A DNA stretch of 64,000 nucleotides from Kitasatospora sp. NBC_00315 (GCF_041435095.1 NZ_CP108025.1:7192001-7256000), one strand, 5' to 3'; shown: positions 17,040 to 27,521, numbered from the stretch's first letter. The notes: a model not told the origin generated them from the sequence alone. Numbers and translations are program-made.

Positions 17040-17160
17040 CCTCGTGCGGGTCGTGGCCGTCGTGCGGCAGCGCCCGGTGGCGGGTTTGGCCAGGAGGAGC
17101 GCGTAGTCGATGCCGACGCCCGGGCCCATCATCGCGGCGAGCGTCGGAGCGGACTGCCGA
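17040..17160 (-). pseudogene. MMPL-family transporter remnant
   Basis: Minus-strand SAPTLAAMMGPGVGIDYALLLA is the conserved membrane motif of MMPL/RND exporters (usual GLGVGIDYALF), followed in a shifted frame by PHDGHDPHEAV (usual REGLHDGLDPHEAV). Only ~40 codons survive and they need a frameshift, so this is a scar of a lost gene. It lies in the 420-nt gap 16924-17343, where nothing else is seen. Confidence 0.6.
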
Positions 17161-17343
17161 GCAGGTCGGTGCCGGTCCGCGAGGCGGCGCCGCGTTCACC
17201 GTCACCCTGCCGCCGTCACCCGGCTGAGCGACCGCGGGACGGTGCCACGGCGGGGGAGCAGAGCGTGCGGGAGCGCCGGGCGGGGGAGCGCCGGGCCCGC
17301 TGCCGGGGAGCAGGTCCACGGGCGAGCGGGGCAGGATCGGGCG

Positions 17344-19284
17344 TCACAGCTCGACATCGGGGTGCAGTCGGGCCACGGTCCAGGCGCGCTGCCGCCGGAC
17401 GGTCAGGGACGTGAGCGTCAGGACGGCGAGCCCGAACCCCGCCAGGACGACGACGTCCCGCAGCAGGTGGGAGGTGAGCCCGCCGGAGATCGTCACGCGC
17501 AGGCCGTCCACCAGGTAGGTCATCGGCAGGAGTGGATGGAGGGCCTGGAAGAACGCCGGAGTGGTCTGCATCGGGTAGAGGCCGCCGGACGCGGTGAGTT
17601 GCAGGATGAGCAGCACCAGGGAGAGCACGTCTCCCACGGTGCCGAAGGCGGTCCGCAGGCAGTGGTCGATCGCGACGAAGGCGGCGGCGCCGAGCAGCAG
17701 CAGGGCGAGCGTCTCCAACGGCCGCACCGGGTGGAGCCCGAGGGTCAGGTCGACGACGCCGTAGAGGACGAGGGCGCCGATGCCGCCGAGGGCCGCGCCG
17801 GGGAGCCAGCCCGCGAGGGCGATCGTGGCGCTGCGGGTGCGTCCGGCCAGGGCCCGCAGGTTGACCGGCCGCAGCAGGAGGTAGGCGAAGAGCCCGAACA
17901 CCCACAGGGCGATGCCGAAGAAGAAGGGGGCGAGACCGCGTCCGTACACCCCGGCGGGGTGCAGATTCGAACGGTCGATCCGGACGGGTGTGCCCAGCAC
18001 CCGGGACGCTTCGGCGAGTTGGTCGTCGCTGAGCGCGGGAACCCGCTCCCGGTCGCCGTTGACGAGATCCGAGAGCTTGGTCGCGCCGGCGTGGGCCTGG
18101 TCGGCCGCGGTCTTGAGGGCGCCCGATCCCTGCCGCAGGGTGTCCAGGCCGCCGGTCACGGTGTCGGCGCCCGCGGCCACGCTCCGGGCGCCGGAGTCGA
18201 TCAGCGCCATCGGGGTCCGCGCGGTGCGGATCTGCTCCTGAAGGGCCGCGGCGGAGCGCCGAAGGTCGGTGGCCTGCTGAAGGGCCTTGTGAGCATCGGC
18301 GGCCGCGGTGGCGGCGCGGCTGTCGATCCCTCCGGCCGCGGTGTCGGCGGCGGCGTCCCGTACAGCGCGCTGGAAGACCGGGTCGTCGGTCAGCTCGGGG
18401 TGGGCGTCGGCCAGTTGGGACAGGTCCTTCACCGCCGCCGCGGTGCCCTGCTCGGCCTGGCCGGTGGCCTGGCGAACGGCGTCGAGGCCCTGTGCGGCGA
18501 GACCCGCGGCGTTCACCAGGGCGTCGGCGGCGGTGGGGAGTTGCTGGGCGGCAGCCGTGTCGAGTGCGGCGGTGGCCCGGTCGACCTCCGTGGTGGCCTG
18601 GCTGATCTGCCGCGCCCCGTCCGCCAGCTGGGCCGCGCCGGTGTGAAGGGTGACGGTGGCCTCGGCCGCGGCCGACGTCCCCTGCTGGGCCACGGCGGTC
18701 GCCTCCACCAGGGCCTGCGCGCCGTCCGCCGCCGTGCCCAGCGTGCTGCGGACGTCCGCCAGCCGGCCGTACACGCCGCGCACGTACGCCTCGTGCGCGG
18801 CGGAGTTGACCTGGTCCTGGAGCTTCGACTGGACCACTTCGGTCATGATTCCGGCGATGTAGTTGTTCGCGTCGTTGAGCTCGATGTGGATCGCGGCCTG
18901 CTGCGGCCGGGTGTTCGGGCCGGTGGCGAGCCGGCCGCTGAAGTCGGCCGGGATGTGCACGGTGAAGTAGTAGCGGCCGCTCTCCAGACCGCTCCGCGCC
19001 TCGGCCCCGTCCACGAACCTCCAGTCGAAGTCCCGGGAGGCTTTGAGCTGTTCGACCAGTTGGGCCCCGGCGTCGACCCGTTGGCCCTGCGCGGTGTCGG
19101 CGGGCCGGTCCTCGTCCACCACGGCGACGGGAATGCGGTTCGTCCTGCCGTAGGGATCCCAGTTCGCCCACAGGTACATCGCGCCGTAGAGCAGCGGGAT
19201 CAGGCAGAGCAGCAGTGGTATCCACCGGCGCAGCGGCCCCCGGAAGCTCCGAAGTTCCAGCAACGCCAGCCTGATCGCGCTCAT
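17344..19284 (-). CDS. YhgE/Pip-type ABC-2 membrane protein
   Basis: 646 residues. One N-terminal membrane helix (LRRWIPLLLCLIPLLYGAMYLW) is followed by the conserved NRIPVAVVDEDRPA segment, a ~350-residue extracellular stalk of Ala/Thr/Gln-rich coiled coil, and five or six C-terminal helices (FFFGIALWVFGLFAYLLLRP, LPMTYLVDGLRVTISGG). This is the YhgE/Pip layout (phage-infection protein of lactococci; type VII-related exporters). It overlaps the ABC ATPase gene by 4 nt and is probably its membrane partner. Substrate unknown. Confidence 0.85.
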   Translation of the reverse strand: MSAIRLALLELRSFRGPLRRWIPLLLCLIPLLYGAMYLWANWDPYGRTNRIPVAVVDEDRPADTAQGQRVDAGAQLVEQLKASRDFDWRFVDGAEARSGLESGRYYFTVHIPADFSGRLATGPNTRPQQAAIHIELNDANNYIAGIMTEVVQSKLQDQVNSAAHEAYVRGVYGRLADVRSTLGTAADGAQALVEATAVAQQGTSAAAEATVTLHTGAAQLADGARQISQATTEVDRATAALDTAAAQQLPTAADALVNAAGLAAQGLDAVRQATGQAEQGTAAAVKDLSQLADAHPELTDDPVFQRAVRDAAADTAAGGIDSRAATAAADAHKALQQATDLRRSAAALQEQIRTARTPMALIDSGARSVAAGADTVTGGLDTLRQGSGALKTAADQAHAGATKLSDLVNGDRERVPALSDDQLAEASRVLGTPVRIDRSNLHPAGVYGRGLAPFFFGIALWVFGLFAYLLLRPVNLRALAGRTRSATIALAGWLPGAALGGIGALVLYGVVDLTLGLHPVRPLETLALLLLGAAAFVAIDHCLRTAFGTVGDVLSLVLLILQLTASGGLYPMQTTPAFFQALHPLLPMTYLVDGLRVTISGGLTSHLLRDVVVLAGFGLAVLTLTSLTVRRQRAWTVARLHPDVEL

Positions 19285-20060
19285 GCGCTCTCCTCGTGCT
19301 CCGGGGCGGCCTGCTGCTGCGGCGGGTGCGAGTCCTCCGGGGAAGCCCCGTGCTGCGCGGGGTGGGCCGCCGGGTGGGTCGCCGGGTGGGTCGCCGGGGT
19401 GGGGCGAAGACGGTCGCGGCTCAGCCGGGGAAGCGCCACCAGGACGGGCTCCGGATCGAGGGCGCCGGGGGCGTCGGCGGCGGCGGCCAGCACGGTGCAC
19501 CCGGTGGCGCACACCCGGCTCAGCGCCTGCCAGAGGTGCGCGCGGTCGTCCGCCCCGCAGCCGAGGCCGACGTCGTCCACCACGATCGCCGCCGGATGCC
19601 CGGCCAGAGCCAGGGCGGTCGCCAGCAGCAGCTCGTCCGCGCGGGACAGGTCCCGGACGAGATCAGAATGACGCGGCCGAACGCCGAGGACCGCGAACGC
19701 CTCGGCGACCCGCCGGGATGTCAGGCGCCGGTCCAGCCAACGGCGTTCGGCCACCAGCTCGCTCACACGCAGGTTGCCGTCCAGCCCGACCGCGGGTTCG
19801 GCGCGGGCGACCGCGACCAGGTCGCGCACCCGGCGGGCGGCTCGGGGCAGGACGTGCCCGCCGACCCGCACCGTGCCCCCGCTCAACCGCATCCTGGCGG
19901 CCAGCGCGAGCAGCAGGGAGGTACGCCCCGACCCGCCCGGCCCGTGCACCACCAGTAGGCCGCCCGCCCCCACCCGCAGGTCCAGGTTCTCGAACACCGC
20001 TCCTCGCGGTCCGCGCACGCTCATGCCGTGCGCCGCCAGCTCAACTCCGGAGATCTCCAC
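19281..20060 (-). CDS. Degenerate ABC-type ATPase partner of YhgE
   Basis: 259 residues. Walker A is GPGGSGRTS, where the usual catalytic Lys is Arg; the signature is LSRAD in place of LSGGQ; Walker B is AAIVVDDVG with Asp instead of the catalytic Glu; the H-loop His is not obvious. These changes suggest weak or no ATP hydrolysis. The C terminus has a His/Pro/Ala repeat (THPATHPAAHPAQH). Start GTG at 20060 has only a weak ribosome site. Expression is coupled to YhgE through an ATGA overlap, so it is likely a structural or regulatory partner. Confidence 0.75.
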   Translation of the reverse strand: MEISGVELAAHGMSVRGPRGAVFENLDLRVGAGGLLVVHGPGGSGRTSLLLALAARMRLSGGTVRVGGHVLPRAARRVRDLVAVARAEPAVGLDGNLRVSELVAERRWLDRRLTSRRVAEAFAVLGVRPRHSDLVRDLSRADELLLATALALAGHPAAIVVDDVGLGCGADDRAHLWQALSRVCATGCTVLAAAADAPGALDPEPVLVALPRLSRDRLRPTPATHPATHPAAHPAQHGASPEDSHPPQQQAAPEHEESA

Positions 20061-20292
20061 CTACTGAGCGGTAACCCGAAATGGCGGCCTGATGCCTGTA
20101 AGCCGCGTCACACCCGCTTCGCCCGCCGTTCGGGCGAGGCGAGCCCATGAGGCCGGCCGCAGGTCAGCGGCGGCCGACCGGCGGGGGAACGGCCGCTCTC
20201 GCCTCGGGCATCACCGGCCCCACGGGGCTCCCCGGGGGGCCCACCACTCCTACCGGCCCCGCACCACTCCCAGCGGCCCCGCCGCTCCGGCG

Positions 20293-20712
20293 CTACCGGT
20301 TGCGCCGCCACCTCGGCCAGGAGCCGCCGCCCCTGACGCGGATCGGCGCCGGGGCCGGGGTCGGGGTCGGGTGGTCCGTACCCGGCGCGTCGTCGCCGTG
20401 GACGGTGAGCCCGTCCTGGTAACCGGGGTCGTACCCGGCGGGCGTGTTCCAGTGCGCGGCGGCCCCCGCGCAGGCGACGGCTCCGACGCACGCGGCCGCG
20501 CAGACCCACCACAGGACCGGCTGCCGCGCGGTGACGTCCGCCGCCGCCGCTGCCACGCCGACCGAGCCGAGGACGGCCGCCGCGACGGCCGCGGCCCGCG
20601 CGCGCCACCACCAGGGCGTCCTGCCCCGGGCGAGTCGGCGCACGAGGCGCCGGTCGCGGCCCAGTTCGCACTCGATCTCCGCCAGTACCTGCCGCTCCTG
20701 CGCCGACATCAT
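20293..20712 (-). CDS. DUF3040 membrane protein
   Basis: 139 residues. The N-terminal MSAQERQVLAEIECELGRD is the DUF3040 signature, followed by two membrane helices (AAVAAAVLGSVGVAAAA and LWWVCAAACVGAVACAGAA) and a Pro/Asp-rich tail. Function unknown; these proteins are common in actinomycetes. ATG at 20712 is 8 nt behind GGAGG; ATG at 20709 is also possible. Confidence 0.8.
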   Translation of the reverse strand: MMSAQERQVLAEIECELGRDRRLVRRLARGRTPWWWRARAAAVAAAVLGSVGVAAAAADVTARQPVLWWVCAAACVGAVACAGAAAHWNTPAGYDPGYQDGLTVHGDDAPGTDHPTPTPAPAPIRVRGGGSWPRWRRNR

Positions 20713-20909
20713 CGCCGCCACCTCCGTCGCACGACGTCCTCCCCAACCGACACCGGACGCATGCCCGGCTCACCGGTCCTTAACCCCGTACCGGGCGCCG
20801 CCTGCCGGTGACCTACGCGCGCGGCCCCGGGGCGCGGTGTGCGGGCGCGCCCGGTTGCGGCGCCACTCGTCGGGGGTGTGCGAGGCGCCGGTGCACCCTA
20901 CGCTGGTCC

Positions 20910-20944
20910 TGTCACCCGTTCGGCTGTCGTGTCACCCGTTCGGC
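20910..20944. repeat. 20-bp-spaced direct repeat upstream of the STAS gene
   Basis: TGTCACCCGTTCGGC occurs at 20910-20924 and again at 20930-20944, ending 18 nt before the STAS start. Could be a tandem regulator site or a small duplication. Confidence 0.45.
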
Positions 20945-20962
20945 AGGCAGGAAGGTGCGCTC

Positions 20963-21343
20963 ATGACCACTCCCGCGGACCAGGCCGCTCCCCTCGCCAT
21001 CACCGCCCGCGAGAGCTCGGCGGGCCCTGTCGTCGAACCGGTCGGGGCGATCGACTTCGACAGCGCCCCGCTGCTGCGCACCGCCCTCCACAAGGTCCTC
21101 TCCCGCCTCCCCGCGCCGAGGGTGGCCGTTCTGGACCTGTCCGGTGTGACCTTCTGCGACTCCAGTGGCCTCAACGCCATACTCCTCGCCCAGCGGCGGG
21201 CCCGGCACGCCGGCACCCAGCTCCGGCTGGCCTCACCGGGCACGGTGGTGGCGAGGATGCTGGCGATGACCGGCGTCGACCAGGTGTTCCCCATCGATCG
21301 CCACGCCCCGTTGACGGCGGGGCCGGCCGCGGAGGTCGCCTGA
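20963..21343 (+). CDS. STAS-domain anti-sigma-factor antagonist
   Basis: 126 residues of a single STAS domain: VVEPVGAIDFDSAPLLRTAL, VAVLDLSGVTFCDSSGLNAIL (with the Ser that partner anti-sigma kinases phosphorylate), LASPGTVVARMLAMTGVDQVF. Such SpoIIAA/RsbV-like proteins free a sigma factor by binding its anti-sigma kinase. No kinase or sigma gene is adjacent, so the partner is elsewhere. ATG follows GGAAGG. Confidence 0.9.
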   Translation: MTTPADQAAPLAITARESSAGPVVEPVGAIDFDSAPLLRTALHKVLSRLPAPRVAVLDLSGVTFCDSSGLNAILLAQRRARHAGTQLRLASPGTVVARMLAMTGVDQVFPIDRHAPLTAGPAAEVA

Positions 21344-21389
21344 GCACCCGGAGCGGTCCCCGGTCGGGCCGGCCCCCGGGGCGAGCTGT

Positions 21390-21435
21390 GACAGGCCCCG
21401 CTCCGACGTCATGCGACGCCGGGGCGGGGCCTGTC
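21390..21435. terminator. Bidirectional hairpin terminator
   Basis: 12-bp arms GACAGGCCCCGC (21390-21401) / GCGGGGCCTGTC (21424-21435) between convergent genes. Confidence 0.75.
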
Positions 21436-21461
21436 CGTCACAGTCGGCGGGTCCGCCCGGG

Positions 21462-21872
21462 TCAGCGTCCGAAGTGCAGCCGACGCTGTCGGGCGGGCCG
21501 GCCCGCCCGTCGCCGCGCGGCCGCCGTGTCCCCGGTGGAGGGCGCTGCGCTCGTGCGGGTGTCCGCCGCCGGACCGGAGTCGTGAGCCGGGGCTCCGGCC
21601 TTCGCGGACCGCGTGCGCTCCGCGCGGTAGGCGCGCAGCTCCTTCGACCGGCGGCGCCGGAGGATCCCGCCGCCGGTCGCGAGCACCGTACCGAGGCAGA
21701 AGATCAGAGCCAGCGCGATGCCGGATATGAAGATCGTCAGACCGTTCACCGTGGTGAGGTCGTTGCCGAACAGGGTGACCGTGTAGTCGGGGCCACCGTT
21801 CAGGTTCTCGGCGATCAGCAGGCCGGCGAACGCGCCGGTCGCACCGAGCAGCAACAGTCCGAGTACGAACAT
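21462..21872 (-). CDS. Small two-helix membrane protein of unknown function
   Basis: 136 residues: a membrane helix at 1-20, an outside loop (GGPDYTVTLFGNDLTTVN), a second helix (LTIFISGIALALIFCLGTVLA), then a very basic cytoplasmic tail (RRRRSKELRAYRAERTRS). This layout recalls small LapA-like envelope proteins, but no motif gives a function. ATG start with GGGAGCTT just upstream. Confidence 0.7.
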   Translation of the reverse strand: MFVLGLLLLGATGAFAGLLIAENLNGGPDYTVTLFGNDLTTVNGLTIFISGIALALIFCLGTVLATGGGILRRRRSKELRAYRAERTRSAKAGAPAHDSGPAADTRTSAAPSTGDTAAARRRAGRPARQRRLHFGR

Positions 21873-22262
21873 GGAAAGCTCCCGTCGTTGGGTCTTGCGT
21901 CCACGGAGTTCATCGAACCGGGTGCGGTGCCGGGCTGCCCGGCGCTGCCGGGTCCGGGTCGGGCGTCGGAGGGATCGGCGGTACGGGCTCGGACCGGCGG
22001 CGGCCCGAGCCCCCGTCTACCCGGGCTGCGCGGATGAACACACCGCGGTCGCGTCGGCCGTGACCGGATCCGTCCGTCCGTCCGTCCGCCCGTCCGCCCG
22101 TCGGCGGCCGGCCCACCGGCCCTGTCGCCGGGGCGCGCTGTTCCGGCGGCCCGTGGCCGGCGGCCACGGGCCACCGCCGGACGGGTGGCGCGTCCGTGCT
22201 CCGCGGCCCGTCGTCGGCGAGGGTCCCCGCCCCGGAGGGCGGCCCGTGCCTACCCTGGCCCG
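21873..22262. other. Intergenic stretch with GTCC repeats and a hairpin
   Basis: No gene seen in ~390 nt. It holds a GTCC/GCCC tetranucleotide run (about 22069-22102) and a perfect 11-bp hairpin GGCCCGTGGCC (22148-22158) / GGCCACGGGCC (22162-22172) with a 3-nt loop, possibly a terminator. Confidence 0.5.
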
Positions 22263-22631
22263 GTGAGCAGCGACAGTGCGGGTGCGGCAGTGGACCTCGC
22301 GGACGTCCTGGAGGAGTTCGGAGATCGGGCCGGTACGCCGGGCCAGGGCGGCGGGGTGTGGGTGAGCATCGGCGCACCGCACGCGGCGGAGCGGCGTACG
22401 GTGCAGCTGACGGCGGAGGTCGCCGACTGGTTGACCGAGGTGGTCCGCTCCGAGCTGGAAGACCTGCGCGCGGTGGAGGGCGACGACCGGCGCACGGTCG
22501 ACCAGCGCGACGGCGACCGCGGCTACCTCGACCGGGGTGGTCCGGGCCCGAGTGACCTCGACCAGGGCGGGGGCGGCCAGGACGAAGGCCCCGGGCCCGC
22601 TCCGCAGCAGGCCGAGACCTGGTGGGGCTGA
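22263..22631 (+). CDS. Small hypothetical protein
   Basis: 122 residues; no family recognised. The middle is well-formed (VDLADVLEEFGDRAG, GVWVSIGAPHAAERRTVQLTAEVADWLTEVVRSEL) and the last 45 residues are acidic and Gly-rich, ending ETWWG. Third-position GC and amino-acid makeup favour this strand over the long frame opposite. GTG start; ribosome site weak. A 17-bp terminator follows. Confidence 0.5.
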   Translation: MSSDSAGAAVDLADVLEEFGDRAGTPGQGGGVWVSIGAPHAAERRTVQLTAEVADWLTEVVRSELEDLRAVEGDDRRTVDQRDGDRGYLDRGGPGPSDLDQGGGGQDEGPGPAPQQAETWWG

Positions 22632-22681
22632 CCGGCCCGGCTCCTGGCGAGGCGCAGTCCCCCGGAGGGAGCCGGACAGGC

Positions 22682-22727
22682 CGCAGGGGCAGGACGCCCG
22701 GCTGTGAGCGCGTCCTGCCCCTGCGGT
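22682..22727. terminator. Strong bidirectional hairpin terminator
   Basis: Perfect 17-bp arms (22682-22698 / 22711-22727), 12-nt loop, between convergent genes ending at 22631 and 22763. Confidence 0.85.
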
Positions 22728-22762
22728 CTCTCCGGCCTCTCCGGCCTCTCTCATCCGTCCGG

Positions 22763-23329
22763 TCAGGCGACTTCGGCGAGGAACCGTTCGACGGCCAGGA
22801 CCACCAGCCGGTGGTCCTCCAACTGCGGCAGACCGGACACCGTCACGGTGCCGACCGGGCCGACTCCGCGTACCAGGACCGGGAACGCCCCGCCGTGCGC
22901 GGCGTAGCGGTCGGGGTCGAGCCGGGATGCGGCCTCGAAGCTGGTGCCCTGGTCCCGGAACTGCTGGCCGACCAGGTAGGAGGCGTGGCCGTAGCGCCGT
23001 ACGACGCGGATCTTGCGCTCGATCCAGGCGTCGTTGTCGGCGCTGGTGCCGGGCAGCGCGTAGTGGAACAGCTGCTGCTCGCCGCGCCGGACGTCCACCG
23101 TGACCGGTAGGTCGCGCTCCCTGGCCAGCTCCACCAGGAGGGAGCCGAGCCGCCAGGCGTCGTCGTTGTCGAAGCGCGCGAACAGCAGGCGCCGCTCCTG
23201 GTCGAGCAGGTCGGCCATGGTCGGCGCGGGCTGCGACGGGGCGGGCTGCACCGGCGCGGGCTGCGACGGCGCGGTCGGGGGCGTCGCGGTGGTGGGCGTC
23301 GCGGGTCGCGGCGTGTCCTGGGCGGTCAC
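22763..23329 (-). CDS. UPF0303 / HbpS-like (GlcG/DUF336) protein
   Basis: 188 residues. A 40-residue Thr/Pro/Gln/Ala linker with a QPAP repeat leads into the UPF0303 domain: RFDNDDAWRLGSLLVELA, LPVTVDVRRGEQQLFHYALPGT, DNDAWIERKIRVVRRYGHASYLVG, AAHGGAFPVLV. The fold is that of heme-binding HbpS; function of UPF0303 is unknown. It overlaps the oxidoreductase stop by 4 nt (GTGA), so the pair is co-translated and presumably acts in the same pathway. Confidence 0.82.
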   Translation of the reverse strand: MTAQDTPRPATPTTATPPTAPSQPAPVQPAPSQPAPTMADLLDQERRLLFARFDNDDAWRLGSLLVELARERDLPVTVDVRRGEQQLFHYALPGTSADNDAWIERKIRVVRRYGHASYLVGQQFRDQGTSFEAASRLDPDRYAAHGGAFPVLVRGVGPVGTVTVSGLPQLEDHRLVVLAVERFLAEVA

Positions 23330-24378
23330 AGCTCCACCGTCCGGCCCTCGACGGCCGAGCGGCGCGCGGCCTCCAGCACGGTGAGCGCCGCCACGGCGTC
23401 GCGCGGGTCGACCGGCACCGGCGCGCGGCCGTGCAGCGCCTCGACCATGCCGGCGTAGTACGCCTGGTACCGGCCGGGAAGGGTCGGGAACTCGGCGGCG
23501 TCGTCGCCGGCTCCCAGTCGGCCGTGGTGGCCCGCGGGGGTGACGCCCCAGTCGGCCTCCTTCGGCGTCCGTCCTGAGCGCAGGGCGTCCTCCTGGCCGT
23601 CCAGACCGAAGGTGACGTAGGCGCCCTCGCTGCCCAGCACCCGGAAGCGCGGACCGAGGTCGGCGGCCGTCGCGCTCATCCAGAGATGGGAGCGGGTGCC
23701 GTCGGCATGGGTCAGGGCGACGAAGGTGTCGTCGTCCGTCTGCGCGCCGGAGCGGCGCGCGTCGGTCTCGGCGTGGACGCGGGCGACCGGGCCGAAGAGC
23801 GTGAGCGCCTGGTCCACCAGATGACTGCCCAGGTCGTAGAGGAGCCCGCCCGCCTCGGCCGGGTCGCCGAGCTCGCGCCAGCCGCCCTTGAGCTCCGGGC
23901 GCCAGCGCTCGAAGCGCGACTCGAAGCGGTGCACCCGGCCCAGGCGACCGGATCGAACGAGCTCGGCGACCGTGAGGAAGTCGCCGTCCCAGCGCCGGTT
24001 CTGAAAGACGCTCAGCGGCAGTCCGCGTTCCTCGGCCAGCGCGATCAGCTGTCGGGCCTCGGCCGTGCCCGGCGCCAGCGGCTTGTCCACCACGACCGGC
24101 AGGCCGGCCTGCAGCGCGGCCGTGGCGAGGGGGACGTGGCTCCGGTTGGGGGAGGCCACCACCACCAGATCCAGGCCGAGCGGCCACAGGTCCTCGGCCG
24201 TCGCGACCACCTCGGCGCCCGGGTGTTCGCGGTGGACCTGTGTCCGGCGCTCGGGATTCGAGGTGACCACGGCCGCCAGGTCGAGGCCGGGGGTGGTCGT
24301 GATCAGGGGCGCGTGGAACACCGAGCCGGCGATCCCGTAGCCGATCAGGCCGACGCGCAGAGGATTGTTGTTCACCAT
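23326..24378 (-). CDS. Gfo/Idh/MocA-family oxidoreductase
   Basis: 350 residues. N-terminal NAD(P) Rossmann motif VGLIGYGIAGSVFHAP (residues 9-24), then VVDKPLAP with the Lys of the E/D-K-P signature, NRRWDGDF and GGLLYDLGSHLVDQAL with the substrate-domain His. The family oxidises or reduces sugars and related polyols. It is divergent from a ROK regulator, which fits sugar metabolism; sugar unknown. Confidence 0.88.
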   Translation of the reverse strand: MVNNNPLRVGLIGYGIAGSVFHAPLITTTPGLDLAAVVTSNPERRTQVHREHPGAEVVATAEDLWPLGLDLVVVASPNRSHVPLATAALQAGLPVVVDKPLAPGTAEARQLIALAEERGLPLSVFQNRRWDGDFLTVAELVRSGRLGRVHRFESRFERWRPELKGGWRELGDPAEAGGLLYDLGSHLVDQALTLFGPVARVHAETDARRSGAQTDDDTFVALTHADGTRSHLWMSATAADLGPRFRVLGSEGAYVTFGLDGQEDALRSGRTPKEADWGVTPAGHHGRLGAGDDAAEFPTLPGRYQAYYAGMVEALHGRAPVPVDPRDAVAALTVLEAARRSAVEGRTVEL

Positions 24379-24394
24379 GCGCTCCAGTTAAACA

Positions 24395-24410
24395 ACACTG
24401 TGGACAAAGT
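24395..24410. promoter_or_regulatory. Probable ROK operator
   Basis: Imperfect palindrome ACACTGT-GG-ACAAAGT in the AT-rich 55-nt gap between the divergent oxidoreductase and ROK genes; five of seven arm positions pair. Confidence 0.5.
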
Positions 24411-24433
24411 GCAAGGTTCGGCATAATCGGAGG

Positions 24434-25540
24434 ATGTCGACACCTGAAGCCACCCCCGGGACGGTTCGCACGGCGGGCCCCGACGGTGCCAACCTGATGG
24501 CGCTGCGGGATCACAACGCCACCGCCGTACTCAGCCGGATCCGCGCGGACGGGGGCAGCAGCAGGGTCGAACTCGCGGCGGCCACCGGCCTGTCCGCGCA
24601 GGCCGTCAGTAAGATCGTCATGCGGCTGACCGAGTCCGGGCTGATCACCGACGCCGGACGCGGGCCCTCCACCGGCGGCAAGCCGCGAACGCTGCTCCGG
24701 CTGGTCCCGGACGCCCGCTGGGCGGTCGGCGCACAGCTGGGGCGGGACGCCCTCACGGTGCTGCTCGCCGATCTCACCGGTCGGCCGGTGACGGTGCGCA
24801 CCGTCGCCACCGACATGCGGCGCCCGCCCGGCGAGGTGCTCGACCAGCTGGCGGCCGAGGTCGCGCTGGTGCTCGCGGACCTTCCCCGGGATCGGGTGCT
24901 CGGCATCGGTCTCGCCTGTCCCGGTCCGCTGGACCAGCGCGCCGGGGTGCTCCACCGGGTGACCGGCAACCCCGCCTGGAGCGACCTGCCGCTGCGTGAC
25001 CGGGCCGCGCTGCGCCTCGGCCTGGACGTGGTCATCGAGAAGGACACCACCGCCGGCGTGCTGAGCGGCCTCGGGTCACCGGAGCGGGCCTTCATCTCCC
25101 TGGGGGACGGGCTGGACCCGGGGCTGGGGGCCGGCCTGGTCCTGGGCGGCCGGGTCCAGCGCGGGGCGCGTACGAACGCCGGCGAGTTCGGCCACCAGTG
25201 CGTCGACCCCGCCGGTCCGCGGTGCGCCTGCGGCAGCCGGGGTTGCCTGGAGGCGCTCTGCGCGGCGGCGCTGGCCGCCGGAGACCCGCAGGAGGCGGCG
25301 CGGCTGCTCGGGGTCGGGGTGGTCAACCTGGTGCGGCTGCTGGACCTGGACCAGGTGATTCTGGCCGGGCGGGCGGTCCTGGCGGATCCCGACCGGTACG
25401 TCGGGGCCGTGCGGGCGGAACTGGCGCGGCGACTGCCGGATCCGCAGTGGCAGCGGGTGTCGGTGGAGGTCGCCGAGGCCGGCGCGCAGGCGGTGGTGCT
25501 GGGCGCGGCGAGCCTGGTGCTGGCCAAGGTGTTCGGCTGA
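24434..25540 (+). CDS. ROK-family transcriptional regulator
   Basis: 368 residues. A winged helix (residues ~25-85; ELAAATGLSAQAVSKIVMRL) precedes a ROK sugar-kinase fold with GIGLACPGPLD and EFGHQCVDPAGPRCACGSRGC, including the CxCGxxGCxE zinc motif. This is the repressor (NagC/XylR) rather than kinase type. It probably controls the divergent Gfo/Idh/MocA-UPF0303 pair. GGAGG abuts the ATG, an unusually short spacing. Confidence 0.88.
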   Translation: MSTPEATPGTVRTAGPDGANLMALRDHNATAVLSRIRADGGSSRVELAAATGLSAQAVSKIVMRLTESGLITDAGRGPSTGGKPRTLLRLVPDARWAVGAQLGRDALTVLLADLTGRPVTVRTVATDMRRPPGEVLDQLAAEVALVLADLPRDRVLGIGLACPGPLDQRAGVLHRVTGNPAWSDLPLRDRAALRLGLDVVIEKDTTAGVLSGLGSPERAFISLGDGLDPGLGAGLVLGGRVQRGARTNAGEFGHQCVDPAGPRCACGSRGCLEALCAAALAAGDPQEAARLLGVGVVNLVRLLDLDQVILAGRAVLADPDRYVGAVRAELARRLPDPQWQRVSVEVAEAGAQAVVLGAASLVLAKVFG

Positions 25541-26009
25541 GCCCGGCCCGTGATGGGGGCACGCGGCGGCGCCGGATGTGCCCGGTCGAGCCGGGGGCTC
25601 CGGGGCGGCGGCCTTCTGCCCTCGCTCCGCCGCTGTGCCCCCGCCTGCGCCCCCGTCGCTGCGTCGCTGCGCTGCGCCCCGTCGCCCCGTTCGCCGGTCC
25701 GTTCTCGGCTGCTGGTCCGACGGCCACGGCGGGCGCCGGGCCGGTGCGGTGCCGCTTCGCGCCAGGGCGCACCTCGCCACCGGGGAAGGACTGCTGACGG
25801 ACCGTCGGGACGTGCGGTGACGGGCCGTCGATGATCACGAGAAGGTAACGGGTCTGGACCTAAGTTCGGGAGTTGTTCATACAGCCGTGCCTTGAGCGAG
25901 GCCGGGGGATCGCCGGGCGGCTCCAAGCTCGTCAGCGGCGGTCACCGGGACCAGCTCCACCCCGGGCCCGCTCGTCCTGCACGTCCCTCCGCCTCCCCCG
26001 GGAGTTCCT
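25541..26009. other. Intergenic stretch upstream of the phosphodiesterase
   Basis: About 470 nt without a convincing gene. The first half is a GC-only low-complexity run rich in CGCTGCG; the second half becomes more AT-rich from 25830 and carries the PHO-box-like repeats, so the promoter is probably there. Confidence 0.5.
25864..25881 (+). promoter_or_regulatory. PHO-box-like direct repeats (PhoP)
   Basis: GTTCGGG-AGTT-GTTCATA: two GTTC units exactly 11 nt apart, the spacing of Streptomyces PhoP direct-repeat units (consensus GTTCACC). It precedes a secreted phosphodiesterase/phosphatase, a typical Pho target. Only two units, the second positions diverge. Confidence 0.42.

Positions 26010-27521
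<1,512 letters not shown>

Noticed and set aside
25550..25834. Short frames in the ROK-phosphodiesterase gap
   Set aside because: Repeats of Cys/Ala/Pro/Arg from a CGCTGCG-type run; no start signal or family.
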